Assembly: GCA_013400155.1 (NCBI GenBank)
Contig: VXBM01000094.1
Coordinates: 1,397,381 to 1,461,380, forward strand
Length of the DNA stretch: 64,000 nt
DNA from: Helopsaltes ochotensis
Taxonomy: Eukaryota; Chordata; Aves; Passeriformes; Locustellidae
Direction: 5' to 3'
Below are positions 13,097 to 23,140 of the stretch, piece by piece (the first letter of the stretch is position 1; the number at the start of each line of letters is the position of its first letter). Both the position numbers and the translations under genes were made by a program. The notes below the pieces were generated by a model. The model was not told the origin of the DNA and ran no database searches. It worked only from the letters and a program-made list of their open reading frames with translations.

Positions 13097-13646
13097 AGTT
13101 CACAGAATCAGAGAATCAGAGAATCACAGAAAAAGCTGAGTTGGAAGGCACCCACAAGGATCATCGAGTTCAACTGCTGTCCCTGCACAGCACTGAGAGT
13201 CACACCATGTGCCCAAGAGTATTGTCCAAAGGCATCTTGAACTCTGTTGGGGTGGTGCTGTGACCACTGCCGTAGGGAGCCATTTCCAGTACCAACCCAC
13301 CATCTGGATAAAGAACCTTTTTCTAATATCCAACCTAAGCTTTCCCTGACACAAGTTCAGGCCATTTTCTCAGGTCCTGTACCTGGTCACCACAGAGAAG
13401 GTATCAGTACCTTCCCCTCCTCTTCCCCTCTTGAGGAAGTTGTAAAGTGCAGTGAGATCTCCCAGAACACTCTTCTCCATAACTTTACCAGGCATTGAAG
13501 TGAGGCTGACAGGCATCCAGTTTCCAGAGTTCTCCTTCTTGCCCTTGTTGAAAACCAGAACAACATTCCCCAGCTTCCAGTCAGCTGAGACATCTCCAGA
13601 TTCCCAAGGCAGCTCAAAACCATCGAGAGAAGTTTTGTGGTGACAT
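13097..13646 (-). mobile_element. CR1 LINE, 3' part, internally deleted, interrupted on its 5' side by an LTR
   Basis: This is a minus-strand CR1 retrotransposon. The left edge has three tandem copies of an AGAATCA-type octamer, the typical CR1 3' tail, followed by CR1 3'-UTR-like sequence to about 13460. At about 13461-13464 it jumps directly into reverse-transcriptase coding sequence. On the minus strand, KVMEK (13472-13486) and PVSLTS (13501-13518) are readable, as in the CR1 RT domain. The C-terminal part of the RT, which should lie between, is missing, so this copy carries an internal deletion. The element continues beyond the LTR at 14086. It is dead: frames are broken and the core is missing. 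Confidence 0.9.
13464..13640 (-). pseudogene. CR1 reverse-transcriptase fragment (mid-domain)
   Basis: The minus-strand translation matches the part of CR1 ORF2 that follows the N-terminal RT motifs: a W-K-L-x-N-V-V stretch, then a KGKK motif, then PVSLTS and KVMEK. It is the continuation of the fragment at 14090-14345, cut from it by the LTR. It lacks the catalytic YADD-type region because of the deletion at about 13462. Confidence 0.8.
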
Positions 13647-14085
13647 TGATAGCACAGGGTTAAAATCTTAGCCGCTTAGGAAATAAAAGATTTAGGGGGA
13701 AGGTGAAAAACCATTTTGGGGGGGGTGGTGGTGGATAGAAACCAGTAAAATTGGAAGTGCTAAGGAGGTAGGCTAGTTGGCTAGTTTTGCTTTGTCTTTG
13801 TTAACCCAAGCACAACCGCACGTAGGTTAGTCATTAAATATAATTAAAGTTAGTATAACGTAAGAGAATTTCAGAAATAATTGTAACTATGGTGAAGAAA
13901 TGTGTTCCGAAGCCCAAAGTTTAATAATTAATATATAGTTATGCCACGGGGAGAGGGATAAAAACAGTTCTGTAGCAAATCCATGTCGGAGTCAGATTTG
14001 GGTTTGTACCCCAACTCCCAGAGCTCTTTTTCAATAAAAGCACCGGCATATAATCATCCTGTGATTATGTGTTTCTACGCTAACA
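13647..14085 (+). mobile_element. Solo LTR (439 bp) inserted into a CR1
   Basis: The element starts TGATAGC and ends GCTAACA, which gives imperfect terminal inverted repeats with the canonical TG...CA ends. It is flanked by ACAT at 13643-13646 and 14086-14089, a 4-bp target-site duplication. It has a TATA-like GATAAAAA at 13957-13964 and an AATAAA at 14033-14038, about 47 bases before the 3' end, so the orientation is plus. A G-rich run (GGGGGGGG then GGTGG repeats) lies near 13716. Removing it makes the two CR1 halves contiguous. No internal retroviral genes are present, so it is a solo LTR left by recombination. A 4-bp duplication suggests a class I-like integrase, but this is inference. 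Confidence 0.85.
14033..14038 (+). terminator. AATAAA poly(A) signal of the solo LTR
   Basis: The canonical hexamer lies about 70 bases after the TATA-like box and 47 bases before the LTR end, as expected at the R/U5 region. Confidence 0.7.
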
Positions 14086-14345
14086 ACATCAGCTGCTCTT
14101 TGAGGATTCTTGGATGCATCCCATCAGGCCCCATCAATTGGTAGGGATCCAGCTGGAGCAGCAGATCCCTCACAAGTTCAGGCCCACCTGGGAGTTGATC
14201 AGTCCTGCAGCCATGGTCCTCCAGCTCAGGGCTGGAGATGCTCTTGGTCCATCATCTATGCTGAAGGCAGAGGCCAACAACGTGTTAAACACCTCTGCCT
14301 TGTCCATGTCCCTGTTTGTGAGGCAACCATCCTCATCCTGTAATG
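14086..14345 (-). mobile_element. CR1 LINE, 5' part of the copy split by the LTR
   Basis: This is the continuation of the minus-strand CR1 at 13097-13646. The minus strand encodes the start of the RT domain, including GPDGMHP (14112-14132), a hallmark of CR1 ORF2. Further 5' it encodes DKAEVFN and an A-S-A-F-S run (about 14260-14310). These two motifs are in different frames, so there is at least one frameshift between them. The element is truncated at its 5' end near 14345. Confidence 0.9.
14090..14345 (-). pseudogene. CR1 reverse-transcriptase N-terminal fragment, frameshifted
   Basis: The motifs DKAEVFN and GPDGMHP match the linker and first RT motifs of CR1 ORF2. Their codon phases differ by two bases, which shows a frame-breaking indel. 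The protein would have copied CR1 RNA into DNA at the target site. This copy cannot. Confidence 0.8.
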
Positions 14346-17300
14346 GGCCTTACAATACAGATATCAGATCAAAAGGGAGTGCTTGTAGGCTCTCTGTGGT
14401 GTTAGCAATGCAGGCCAGGTGTGACCACAAAGGAACTTTTACTAGTTTTAGGCTACTGGCAGTTTAGAAGACAATTCAAAGGCATCCAGGAACATCTAAA
14501 CAAGGCAATGAAACTGAAACAAAATTTGTTGCTGATAGAGGCTGTTTCCCAAGTTGTCTCTATACACCTAAGAAACATAGCATAGCTAGCAAGCACGCTT
14601 AGGTTGTAAAGCAACACATATGCAATAAAACCATTAAAGAACAATAGAAATTAGAATCCCATGAAGCCAGTGTACACGATGATCACTTATCAGAATGTGG
14701 TTCTATTTTAACATATGGCCTGCAAAAAAACTCAGTATATTTTAAAACCTTAAAGAATGACCTTTCTAATTGCTGATGAAATTGGCTTGCTCCCCAGGCA
14801 GTCCGGTTTTGATGAAGCTACAAAGGAATTAACTGGTTTTTGACAAAAAAAAAAAAAAATGCATAACTTACATTTCCAGAAAATACCAAAGATAAAAAAA
14901 GAAACTTAGAAATATGGTGTGTCTTTTAGTTATATTTTTTTTAATATTCATAGTGAGAAAAAGTAGAAATCAAAGTTACCACAAGCCGCCATTATGAGCA
15001 TTAATTCAACTGATTAAAAATTATATTAATAATTTAACCAGTTTTAATAATAGAATAACAGACTAGGTTTGATGAGCTAATAATACAAAGATTTATCTAC
15101 AGACAGAAACACATTGTGGACAGGGTACATAATTTCTCATATTCATAGAAGATCCTTTTCTCTTATAATGAAAATATTGTAAGATTTCATCTACTGAAGC
15201 ATCATAGGATACCACAGTGTGACTGATGTAAACCTACCAGAGGAGCTATGCCAGACATGTTGATTCTTATCTTATTTTAACCCTGTTACTTTTCAAATAA
15301 TCATTTGTACAGCATGACATGGGGTGCAGTGCTACTTTTCTAAAACCTTTTTTCTTTTATTAAATGCCATAAAAGCATTTTCTTGTGAAGAAATCATAGC
15401 TCATTTAACATTTCTCTTAACAGCATTTACTTAACGACTTCACCACTTCGGAGTTACAGCTGGGACTGACTCATAAGATATTTATATAAAGGACTATTTT
15501 ATCTTGTAGCTAAATTCCCATATACAGACAAACTCTAACCATAGATAGAGCAGGACAAGATTGGTACCAAGGAATGTGGATTTATATTTAGGATTGCTGA
15601 AGATTCAATTTTACAAAAAGCCTCTGAAGTGATCTCACTATTTATTCATTTCCTAATAGACTAACCTGAGCTTATTTCCAAGCTAAAAGTGCCTGTGAAT
15701 CTTGAAAAAAGAAGTAGCTTTTACAATCCATCTGCTGCCCTCTTCTACCCAGAACATGTGGGCAGTTGCACAGCTGTATTGATTTGTTCCTATCATAGTA
15801 TGCTCAAGGAGGCCTCTCAATTATTTCCTAACAGAGCTAACTGACAAGCGTTGGTTCTTTTCAGATATGTTCTCTGTTGAAATTGAAGTAGCATTTTTTT
15901 ATTTATCCCTGAAAAACAAAACAAGAACATTTAATGTTTTGACAAGATGCCTTTTATTCCCTGCATCTATAGTTTTTGCAGTGAAGTAAATAAAAAAAAA
16001 GATAACAATAATTATAAATGACTGAAAACCCCAAATGGTAGTCAAGACAGCCTTAAAAGTGAAAGGCTGAGAAAAGAAGAAGTAATTTTGCATGGAAAAA
16101 ATGATAGTTTTTAGTATAAAATAGGCTAGAAGTTTTGAACATTCCCTTTCTCCTGCTGCCAAATCAGGAGAGACACAGACCCTTGCTAGAATCTGATATT
16201 TGGTATAACTGAAGCCATTACTCTTAACAGAGGCAGACTACTACAATTACCCATCACAGCCCCAGCCACACTCTGGCTCTGAGGGCTCTGGGGTCAGCCT
16301 GGCTTGGCAGCCTCTGAGGCTCCCGGCCCCGTGGGGCAGGTGTATGCTCGATCACAGCCTTTGCAGGGAGGCAGCCTCACCCTTTGAGATACCTCACCCA
16401 CTGCTGAAAATGGTGCCCATGGGCAACCGCTCTCAAATTCCACTGACTTGTGGTATTTTGGTTTTATTCATTCTCATGGGCTTGGGGGAGGACTGGGATT
16501 TCCTCAGCTCTTGGGAGACCCCCACATGCTCCCTTTCAGTTCCCTCGCCTGCTTTCAAATTGCAATGTAACACTTTCTCCATCCATGTTCATGTGTCCCT
16601 GTAGAGCCCATTCTCACAGGAGACTTTTATGACAAACTGGATTTGATTTTTGACAGCAGGAGAGGGAAGGGAGGAGAATGACCCTTGCAACCTACAATCT
16701 TAAAATCATAGTTTTATGTGTCTCTTTTGCAGAAACAGCTCTGGTTATCTGCTTGATTTTGTTCACCACCGAGTTGCTGTGGAAAATGTTGTTTTATGAA
16801 TGTCTCAGATATTATGATAGATATGTGCTTTTATTTCTAATAGTTGGAAAGGCTTGAAGAAAGCCAGCTGATAAACTTGCAGATAGCACATCACTGCAAA
16901 GGGAAGAACAGCAGTCCCTGTGAGGTGAGTTAGCTACCTCTGTTAGTAGCTAAAGCTCAGGGGTTATGTTACAGCTTTTACTCTATGTATTACATACATT
17001 ATGCCCTCCTCCACCCCGGGGCCATAGCCCTTTCATATATATTAGCAACTTACAGATGTGGCTGCCTGCACAAATAGCTGTTAAGCTATTTCTTGCAACT
17101 TGGACAGGGAGAAGTCTCAATCACCTGGCATATCTGTGTTATTTCCTGGAAAAGAAGTGGGAAAGCATATCAAAAAAGACAGAATTTACACACAGAAATC
17201 CCTAAATAATAGTGTCCAAGGTACTAAACTCCACGACTGTCCTTTTTCACCTGGTACCTTTCCACATCAGAACAAAGAGAGGAGAAATTCTCCTCTATTT

Positions 17301-17449
17301 ATTACAATAGAACCTGTTAGGAAGACAAATTTCCCTGGGTCTATGAGAGTGCATAGCCAAGGCTGTCCCACTCTGGAGCAAACATTTATTCTGTTACTAT
17401 CTATGTGATAGAAAAGTGGTTACCATTTTATTTTTTAAAAAGAGCTGGT
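14346..17449. other. Unassigned DNA, mostly A+T-rich
   Basis: No gene recognised. An A-run lies near 14846-14859. A GC-richer patch at about 16250-16400 contains an open plus-strand frame (16344-16604) with no recognisable domain. Confidence 0.45.
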
Positions 17450-17800
17450 TGTGGACTGTTCAACACAGCAAGAACTACACAGGACACTCGATGAGAAGAA
17501 GGACCCAAAAGAGGGTGTTTTGTTTATTCTTTCTTTCTTAAATAGACCTCAGGTCCATGCCAGGGATTGGATGAGAAGGTGAACACCTCTCATCTCCATT
17601 GGCCTAGCTGACGGTCAATCAGTACAATTTGCATCCAAAGGCATGTGATATTTACCAATCCATATCCCAAACAAACCTTATCTTACAGATAACACCAGCG
17701 TGAGAAAGGCAAAACACTACCTAAACATTGAGGATTCTGACTCCATTCTAAAAGCTAAGAAACACATCAGAAAGGCTGCAAAAATCAGCGCAGCACTGGT
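17450..17800 (-). mobile_element. Solo LTR-like element, copy B of a two-copy family
   Basis: This is homologous over about 350 bp with 2934-3283, in the same orientation. On the minus strand it has TATTTAAG (complement of 17537-17544) followed only 8 bases later by AATAAA (complement of 17523-17528), with about 73 bases left to the element edge. The very short distance between TATA and poly(A) signal is the layout known from avian alpharetrovirus LTRs, which have a short R region. The plus-strand edge begins TGTGGACTG. Shared blocks with copy A include ATCAGAAAGGCTGCA near the far edge and GGATTGGA in the middle. The class assignment is inference. The end at about 17800 is approximate and no clear target duplication was found. 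Confidence 0.6.
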
Positions 17801-18949
17801 CATGCTTTATTGGGTTGGTATCTTCAAAGAGGACTATGTGGAGTGGATTCTAAATAGGCAAAGTCATCTAACATTTTAGTCTCTGTGTAACTAATGAAGA
17901 AAGATAATGATCTGACTTAGTGAGATTGCATGTCCCTTCCACTGTCTTCAGAGACACCTGCCCTGCGCCATTAACTCTAAAGGAAATGTAGGCACTCTCT
18001 TTTCTCCTGCCAGACCAAATATGTCAAATTTCTGCAGATTTTCATAGATCAGTTAGACACGTTGTATTTTCCTTGCACAAACTTCCCTTCCACAGAACTT
18101 ACTATAAAAATACTTTAAAACTCCCATTGTAAAACCACTCTGTGTCACATCAGATGGTATATATGTGTTTATATATATATGTATATATGCTTTCAGGATA
18201 AAGTGAAAAGATTCATTGACTTCTAACGAATCAAGGAATCAACCAGTCTGACTGTCCAATCCCTGTACATTCTTTGGCCTGTTTGTACAGCACAAAGTAA
18301 ATATAAAACACTATCAACCAGACTCCCTGGATTTTTAAAGCTAATGCTTAAAGAATTATAAGTGTCTGTGACATGGCAGTATTTTATTCAGTGTTTTACC
18401 TGCTCTAGCTCAAAGGAGTCTTGGTCAGGGAGTGGAGTTCTGGGATGCTATGACTAATGGGATTGTATATGAGGGGATGTTTTTTAGTCTCAATGTGTCT
18501 TTTTTCTTTTTTTTTAAACCCTGATTGAAAAGTCTGTTCCAAGAGAGTTTATCTTGGATCGAGTTTTGAAGGCATGATCACAGACAAAGAGTGGGATTTT
18601 TGTCTTCTGGGAAAAGGGATGGGAAGTGCCCCAAGGTGAGGGTATGGGTCATCCAGATAAAACAGGTCCTGGTAGAGGTGAATCTGAGGTTTTGGACACA
18701 TGTGGTAGTTCTGGGGAGAGGTGATAAAGCAGATCTCATTATCAATTGTTTAGTTTTCTGATATAGACATGCTAAAGGTGCTGGACACCTCTTCCCTGTG
18801 TAAGAAGGATTGTTCCTGTGATTGCTTGTATCTTCTCCATTTATCTTTGGTTTATGAATGTATTTATAGCTTCTGAAAGCTCCTTTCCTTGGAACCATGA
18901 GGAAAAACACTCAGAGCCTCTTAGCTACGGGGTTCTTACTTTTTTTTGT
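17801..18949. other. Unassigned DNA
   Basis: No gene or transposon recognised. It holds a short TA/TG-rich microsatellite (18157-18190) and nothing else that stands out. Confidence 0.45.
18157..18190. repeat. Short TA-rich dinucleotide repeat
   Basis: Alternating TA with a few TG steps over about 34 bases. Confidence 0.7.
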
Positions 18950-19259
18950 AGAATCATAAATATGCTGAGTTAAAAAAACCCCAGAAGGATCACTGAGTCC
19001 GACTCCTGGCCCTGCACAGGACAATCCCAAGATCCACACCATGTGCCTGAGAGCATTGTTCAAACACTTCTTGAATTCTGTAAGGCTTGGGAAGCCTGTT
19101 CCAATGTCCACTCTCTGGGTGAAAAATCTTTTCCTAATATCCAGCCTAAACCTTTCCTGGCATAGCTTGCTGTCAATCCTTTTGGTTCTGTCACTACAGT
19201 GAAGTGATCAGTGTCTGCCCTTCCTCTTCCCCTCTCAAGGAAGATGTAATCTGCAATGA

Positions 19260-19319
19260 GATCTCCCCTTTTTATAAGCTGAATAGCTTCTTCTTCTCAT
19301 CTGAAGAGTGATCTCCCCT
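19260..19319. repeat. 40-bp insert between 10-bp direct repeats, inside a CR1
   Basis: GATCTCCCCT occurs at 19260-19269 and again at 19310-19319. The 40 bases between them are extra relative to the usual CR1 order at this point, since the sequence after the second repeat resumes normal CR1 text. The extra segment has two blocks, 20 bp (19267-19286) and 17 bp (19293-19309), which match 21194-21213 and 21220-21236 exactly with equal spacing. Confidence 0.7.
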
Positions 19320-19444
19320 CAGTCTCCTCCAGGCATTACAGACCAAGTGATCTCAGCCACTCTTCATACAGCTTCCCCTCAAGGCCCTTCAACATCTTTG
19401 TTGCTCTCCTTTGGACTCTCTAATAGTTCAATGTCTTTCTTACG

Positions 19445-19860
19445 TTGTGGCACCCTAAACTGCACACAGTATTCGAGGTGAGGCTGCCCCAGTGCAGAGC
19501 GGAGCAGGACAATCCCACTGGTGCTGCTGTGCCTGATGTCCCCCAGGATACACTCGGCCCTCCTGGCTGCCAGGGCTCTGCTGGCTCATGTTCAACTTGC
19601 CATTGACCACGACCCCCAGGACCCTTTCCATGGCCCTGCTTTCCATCCTCTCATTCCCCGCTCTGTACCGTACATCCAGGGTTGCCCCATGCCAGGTGGT
19701 TGATAATTGCCCAACCCTCAACTATTTCAAGGTCTCTGTGCAGAGCCCCTCTGCCTTCAAAGGAGTCAGAATCTCCTCCCAATTTAGTATCATAGACAAA
19801 CTTAGCAAGTCCCATAAGATATGACACCTTTTTCCTGGTCATAGCTAAGAATCTAAACCC
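19445..19860 (-). pseudogene. CR1 ORF2 C-terminal fragment
   Basis: Minus-strand translation gives recognisable CR1 RT C-terminal text (TKLGG, HRDLE, LEYCV) in at least two frames, so it is frameshifted. The RT catalytic core lies outside the retained part. Known function of the parent protein: endonuclease and reverse transcriptase of a LINE. Confidence 0.75.
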
Positions 19861-21177
19861 TTTGGTGTCTGGTGGAGACACTGGTTTTGTGGTGATTCTC
19901 AGATCTTATATGCTATCTCCAGATGTTGTAGAAGTCATGCATGGCTTAGTGCACCAGTTCCCTGCTCCTGGCTGAGAGACCCACAGATCTTCCCATGAGG
20001 AAGAAGAGAGGAACCAGGGAAGAAGCAGGCTGCCCATCCACACTGGCAAGGGGCACATACTGTAGCAAAAACTGAAAGGAGATGGGATTAAGAAGGACCC
20101 AAAAGGCTCTCAGTAAGCAAAAACATTTAGGGTAACAAATGACACCAGATGGCTGGATTTTGATGCTGTGTTTATGAGGGAGATCAATTAAAAGAAGTAG
20201 TGAATTCACCATTTCATGGAGTATGTCATGTTCAGAGGCCAGAGACGACTGTTAAATTACTTAAACTGACTTCTCATGTTGTAAATGTCACCCACACATT
20301 CCATTCTGAACACAATTACTTCAATTAGACTTAAATATTTCAATCCTCAAATAATTAAACCCTTTTGTACCACAAAGTGGGAAAGACAAGACTGAGGCAT
20401 CAGTCTACAGCAAAGGGAATCTACACAACTGAAAGGACCTCTTACTCAAATTGCAAAAAAGTGCCATGAGTCTTTCCAGTATGAATATATTTTTCTTCCC
20501 AGAAGCACTTCTTTATAATCCCAAATCGGATGTTCAGTTTAACTTTAAGTAAATGTCAATCATCCATCTTTTGACAGGTGCATTTCAGAATACCAGTTCA
20601 CCTGTTGTCCTGCTCCAGTCAAATTCTGATGTCTTAGAATAAGGGAGAAAAATGGAGAAAACAAAATTTGACCAAAATCTGAAATGAGGAGCCTTGTGAA
20701 CAGATTACTGTCATTTATTGAAGACCTGCCACTTTTGTGGTACTGCACAGGCAGGACTGTTGTACCTTCCTTGCCTGGGAATATGTGGCTGAAAGTGGGT
20801 GGGAGAGTGGTATTTAAAGCCACAAGATCCAAGGCAAGAAGGTCCACAAACTCTTAGGCTTACTTTGGTACCTGTCTGTGCTATCTTCACCCTCTCAGAA
20901 GCTGGATCAAATCCTATCTTTAGGACAGCAACTTACGTCACCTTCCAATTATAGTGACTGCACCACCCTCCAAAATCAGTGTTAATTTATCATCTTCCCT
21001 GTTAGAAAACTGCATCATATGTCAAGGTGAATTTTCCTGACTTCTGCTCATTGGATCTGGTTGTCTCATGTTATATAACACTGAATAGACTTCCAGTTTT
21101 ACTTTCTTTCCTGAAAGCCAGAACTACACACTTGTAAGATCTTTTTTTTTCTCCTACATGTATGAGTAGCTACGCAA
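19861..21177. other. Unassigned DNA
   Basis: No gene or transposon recognised between two CR1 fragments. The minus-strand frame at 20560-20847 has no recognisable domain. Confidence 0.45.
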
Positions 21178-21237
21178 GATCTTATCTCAGCCTCCTTTTT
21201 ATAAGCTGAATAGGAACAGCTTCTCATCTGAAGAGTT
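21178..21237 (-). mobile_element. Short CR1-like fragment
   Basis: About 60 bases follow the order of the CR1 3' region in minus orientation (CTCAGCCTCC, then GCTGAA...). It shares two exact blocks of 20 and 17 bases with the extra segment in the CR1 at 19260. Both flanks lose similarity at once. It could be a very truncated CR1, or the donor or recipient of a templated copy. Confidence 0.55.
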
Positions 21238-22954
21238 ATTTTTAGCAATTTCATTTTATGACTCTTCCTCTGGAAGCGAGGATAGCAGAGCTGCTATGGT
21301 AGTCCAGCATATTACAGTAGCACAGCACATTACTGCAGCACAGAAGTACAGCTATTGTAGAACTATTACTGTGGCATGTTGCTCCTTTGTGCAAAAGCAA
21401 TATTGAATCTCTCCCCTGCACTTTGATGCTCCCTCTTTTTTCCTCCATCAAGGAGGAGCATCACCTTAATCAGAGGTGATGCTGATATCACTAAGGGCAG
21501 TGTGACACTGAAAGCTGAAAGGAAGGTGGTGAAGATAGCCATTGAGTAAGCAAAAACCCCTATTTGTTTCTGACTTCTGGAAAAAGATTTCTTGAAAATA
21601 CTTTGGGGGAGAGGGGTGGGAAGAAATTCCATTTGTAGTCATTGTGAAAGTGGAGAGCTAGGGTGTTTTTATATTATATTTTAAAAAGAAGCCAGAATGA
21701 ACTACATAACTGATACATGTCATCGTGAACCTATTACAGTTTCTCCAAAAAGAAATTACAACATTTTAAGATTCAAGGACAGGTCAAGGAACAAATCAAA
21801 CAGAGAAGAAATATTGACTACCTCACTCTTCTTAGAGCAAGACTCAGAACCAAAAGGAAGAAAAAAGCTGAATACATGCCATGTTTGATAGCAAAGATTT
21901 TGCCAGAGGTAGTTTTGAAAGCACATTTGAAATCTGTAAAATGCACTACTTACAGGGAAATGTCTTTAACTCCCTGACAAAGTAGGTGACTTAAAATTTA
22001 GATGCAAGGCTCAAAAAAGTTCCAGTGTGTCCAAAACATATCTCTTCAAACTGGTTTGAAGAAAAACAGATTTATGTTTCTAGAGATATTTCTCAAGATA
22101 ATTTATAAAATTATAGTTTTATAACAATCAGTTATGCCAGATTGAGTAAAATATTTTTAAATGCATGTAGTTAACAAAGCAAGCTTATTTGAGCTATGTG
22201 ATACAGGGGATATATTTTACCATCAGGAAAAACACAGAAAATAATTGGACACTGCTTCTCAAAAAAAGAAGAAAAATTAAAACTCAAAGACAGCCATTTA
22301 TGATAGATATTTCAGAACATATTTGTCATCGCTTCATTAACACCTATATGAAATGTAAAGAACATGTTTCTCTTCTTTAATAATCAGCAGCAACTACATG
22401 AAAAGACTACTTCCAGATTTAAAAAATAAAATAGCCATATATATAATTTACAACCATTTTGGGTTTCAGTACAATATGTTTGCCTAAGTAGATCATGAAA
22501 ATTGTTCATTTATGCTGGCAAATTGAATAACTGAATATTCACTGAAGACGAAAATTTCAGATGATACAAATGCTAGTTATACACGTGATTTCCACCATAT
22601 CTCTACAGAAAATAGGTCCTTAAATGATTTTTGCACACTTAAAAATCTTTCCTTGCAATCATATGTTCTTAAAAAGATGTTTTTCTTTTAGAAGAATACA
22701 TATTCTTTCTACCAAGCTATCCCTGGAGAGTGTAGCTCCACAGGATTTTGCATTTCTGATGATTTTTTCAGTTCTAAAGGATGGGTACCTACCAGAAACT
22801 CTCAGAATGAAAACTTATCGTCTCGAAAGGATCTGATCTCTGAAACCAAATAAAAGCAAGAGAAACCAAAATGATAGAGTTGTCTCTACCATTCAATTTT
22901 GAAGCTGAAATATTATAATTGTATTCTGACTTTATTTGAGGAGGTTAAAGCAGA
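21238..22954. other. Unassigned DNA
   Basis: A loosely repetitive stretch near 21300-21380 alternates CAGCAC and ATTAC motifs. Otherwise it is plain A+T-rich DNA without recognisable genes. Confidence 0.4.
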
Positions 22955-23140
22955 AGTCATAGAATTGCAGCATTTGACAGAACAGCTTGGGTTGGAAAGA
23001 ACTTTTAAAGGTCTTTGAGTCCACCCTCACTGCCATGGGCAGGGACCCCTTCCAGTAGGTCCGGTGCTCAAAGCCTCATCCAGCCTGACCTCAAAAACTT
23101 CCAGGAACAGAAGCAGTCAGCACTTCTCTGGCAAAGCCTA
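22955..23140 (-). mobile_element. CR1 LINE 3' end, short truncated copy
   Basis: The left edge has TCATAGAAT followed by GCTTGGGTTGGAAAG, then CTGCCATGGGCAGGGAC and GCTCAAAGCC. This is the reverse complement of the classic bird CR1 3' untranslated end and tail. Similarity fades near 23140, so only the last 185 bases or so of the element remain. Heavy 5' truncation is normal for LINE insertion. Confidence 0.92.

Larger units (their letters stand above)
18950..19860 (-). mobile_element. CR1 LINE, 3' end plus C-terminal RT fragment
   Basis: This minus-strand CR1 begins on the left with a degraded AGAATCATA tail and CR1 3'-UTR-like sequence. From about 19445 rightwards the minus strand encodes ORF2 C-terminal sequence: LEYCV near 19470, and further 5' a YDTKLGG...SFEG...ALHRDLE run near 19720-19810, which matches the conserved stretch after the RT catalytic site. 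Frames are interrupted. Near 19260-19319 it contains a 50-bp extra segment flanked by a 10-bp direct repeat, described separately. The 5' end is truncated near 19860. Confidence 0.9.

Noticed and set aside
2934..17800. The two similar LTRs as the ends of one 14.9-kb provirus
   Set aside because: The copies look far too diverged, the interval is mostly ordinary DNA with a minus-strand CR1, and no gag, pol or env was recognised between them.
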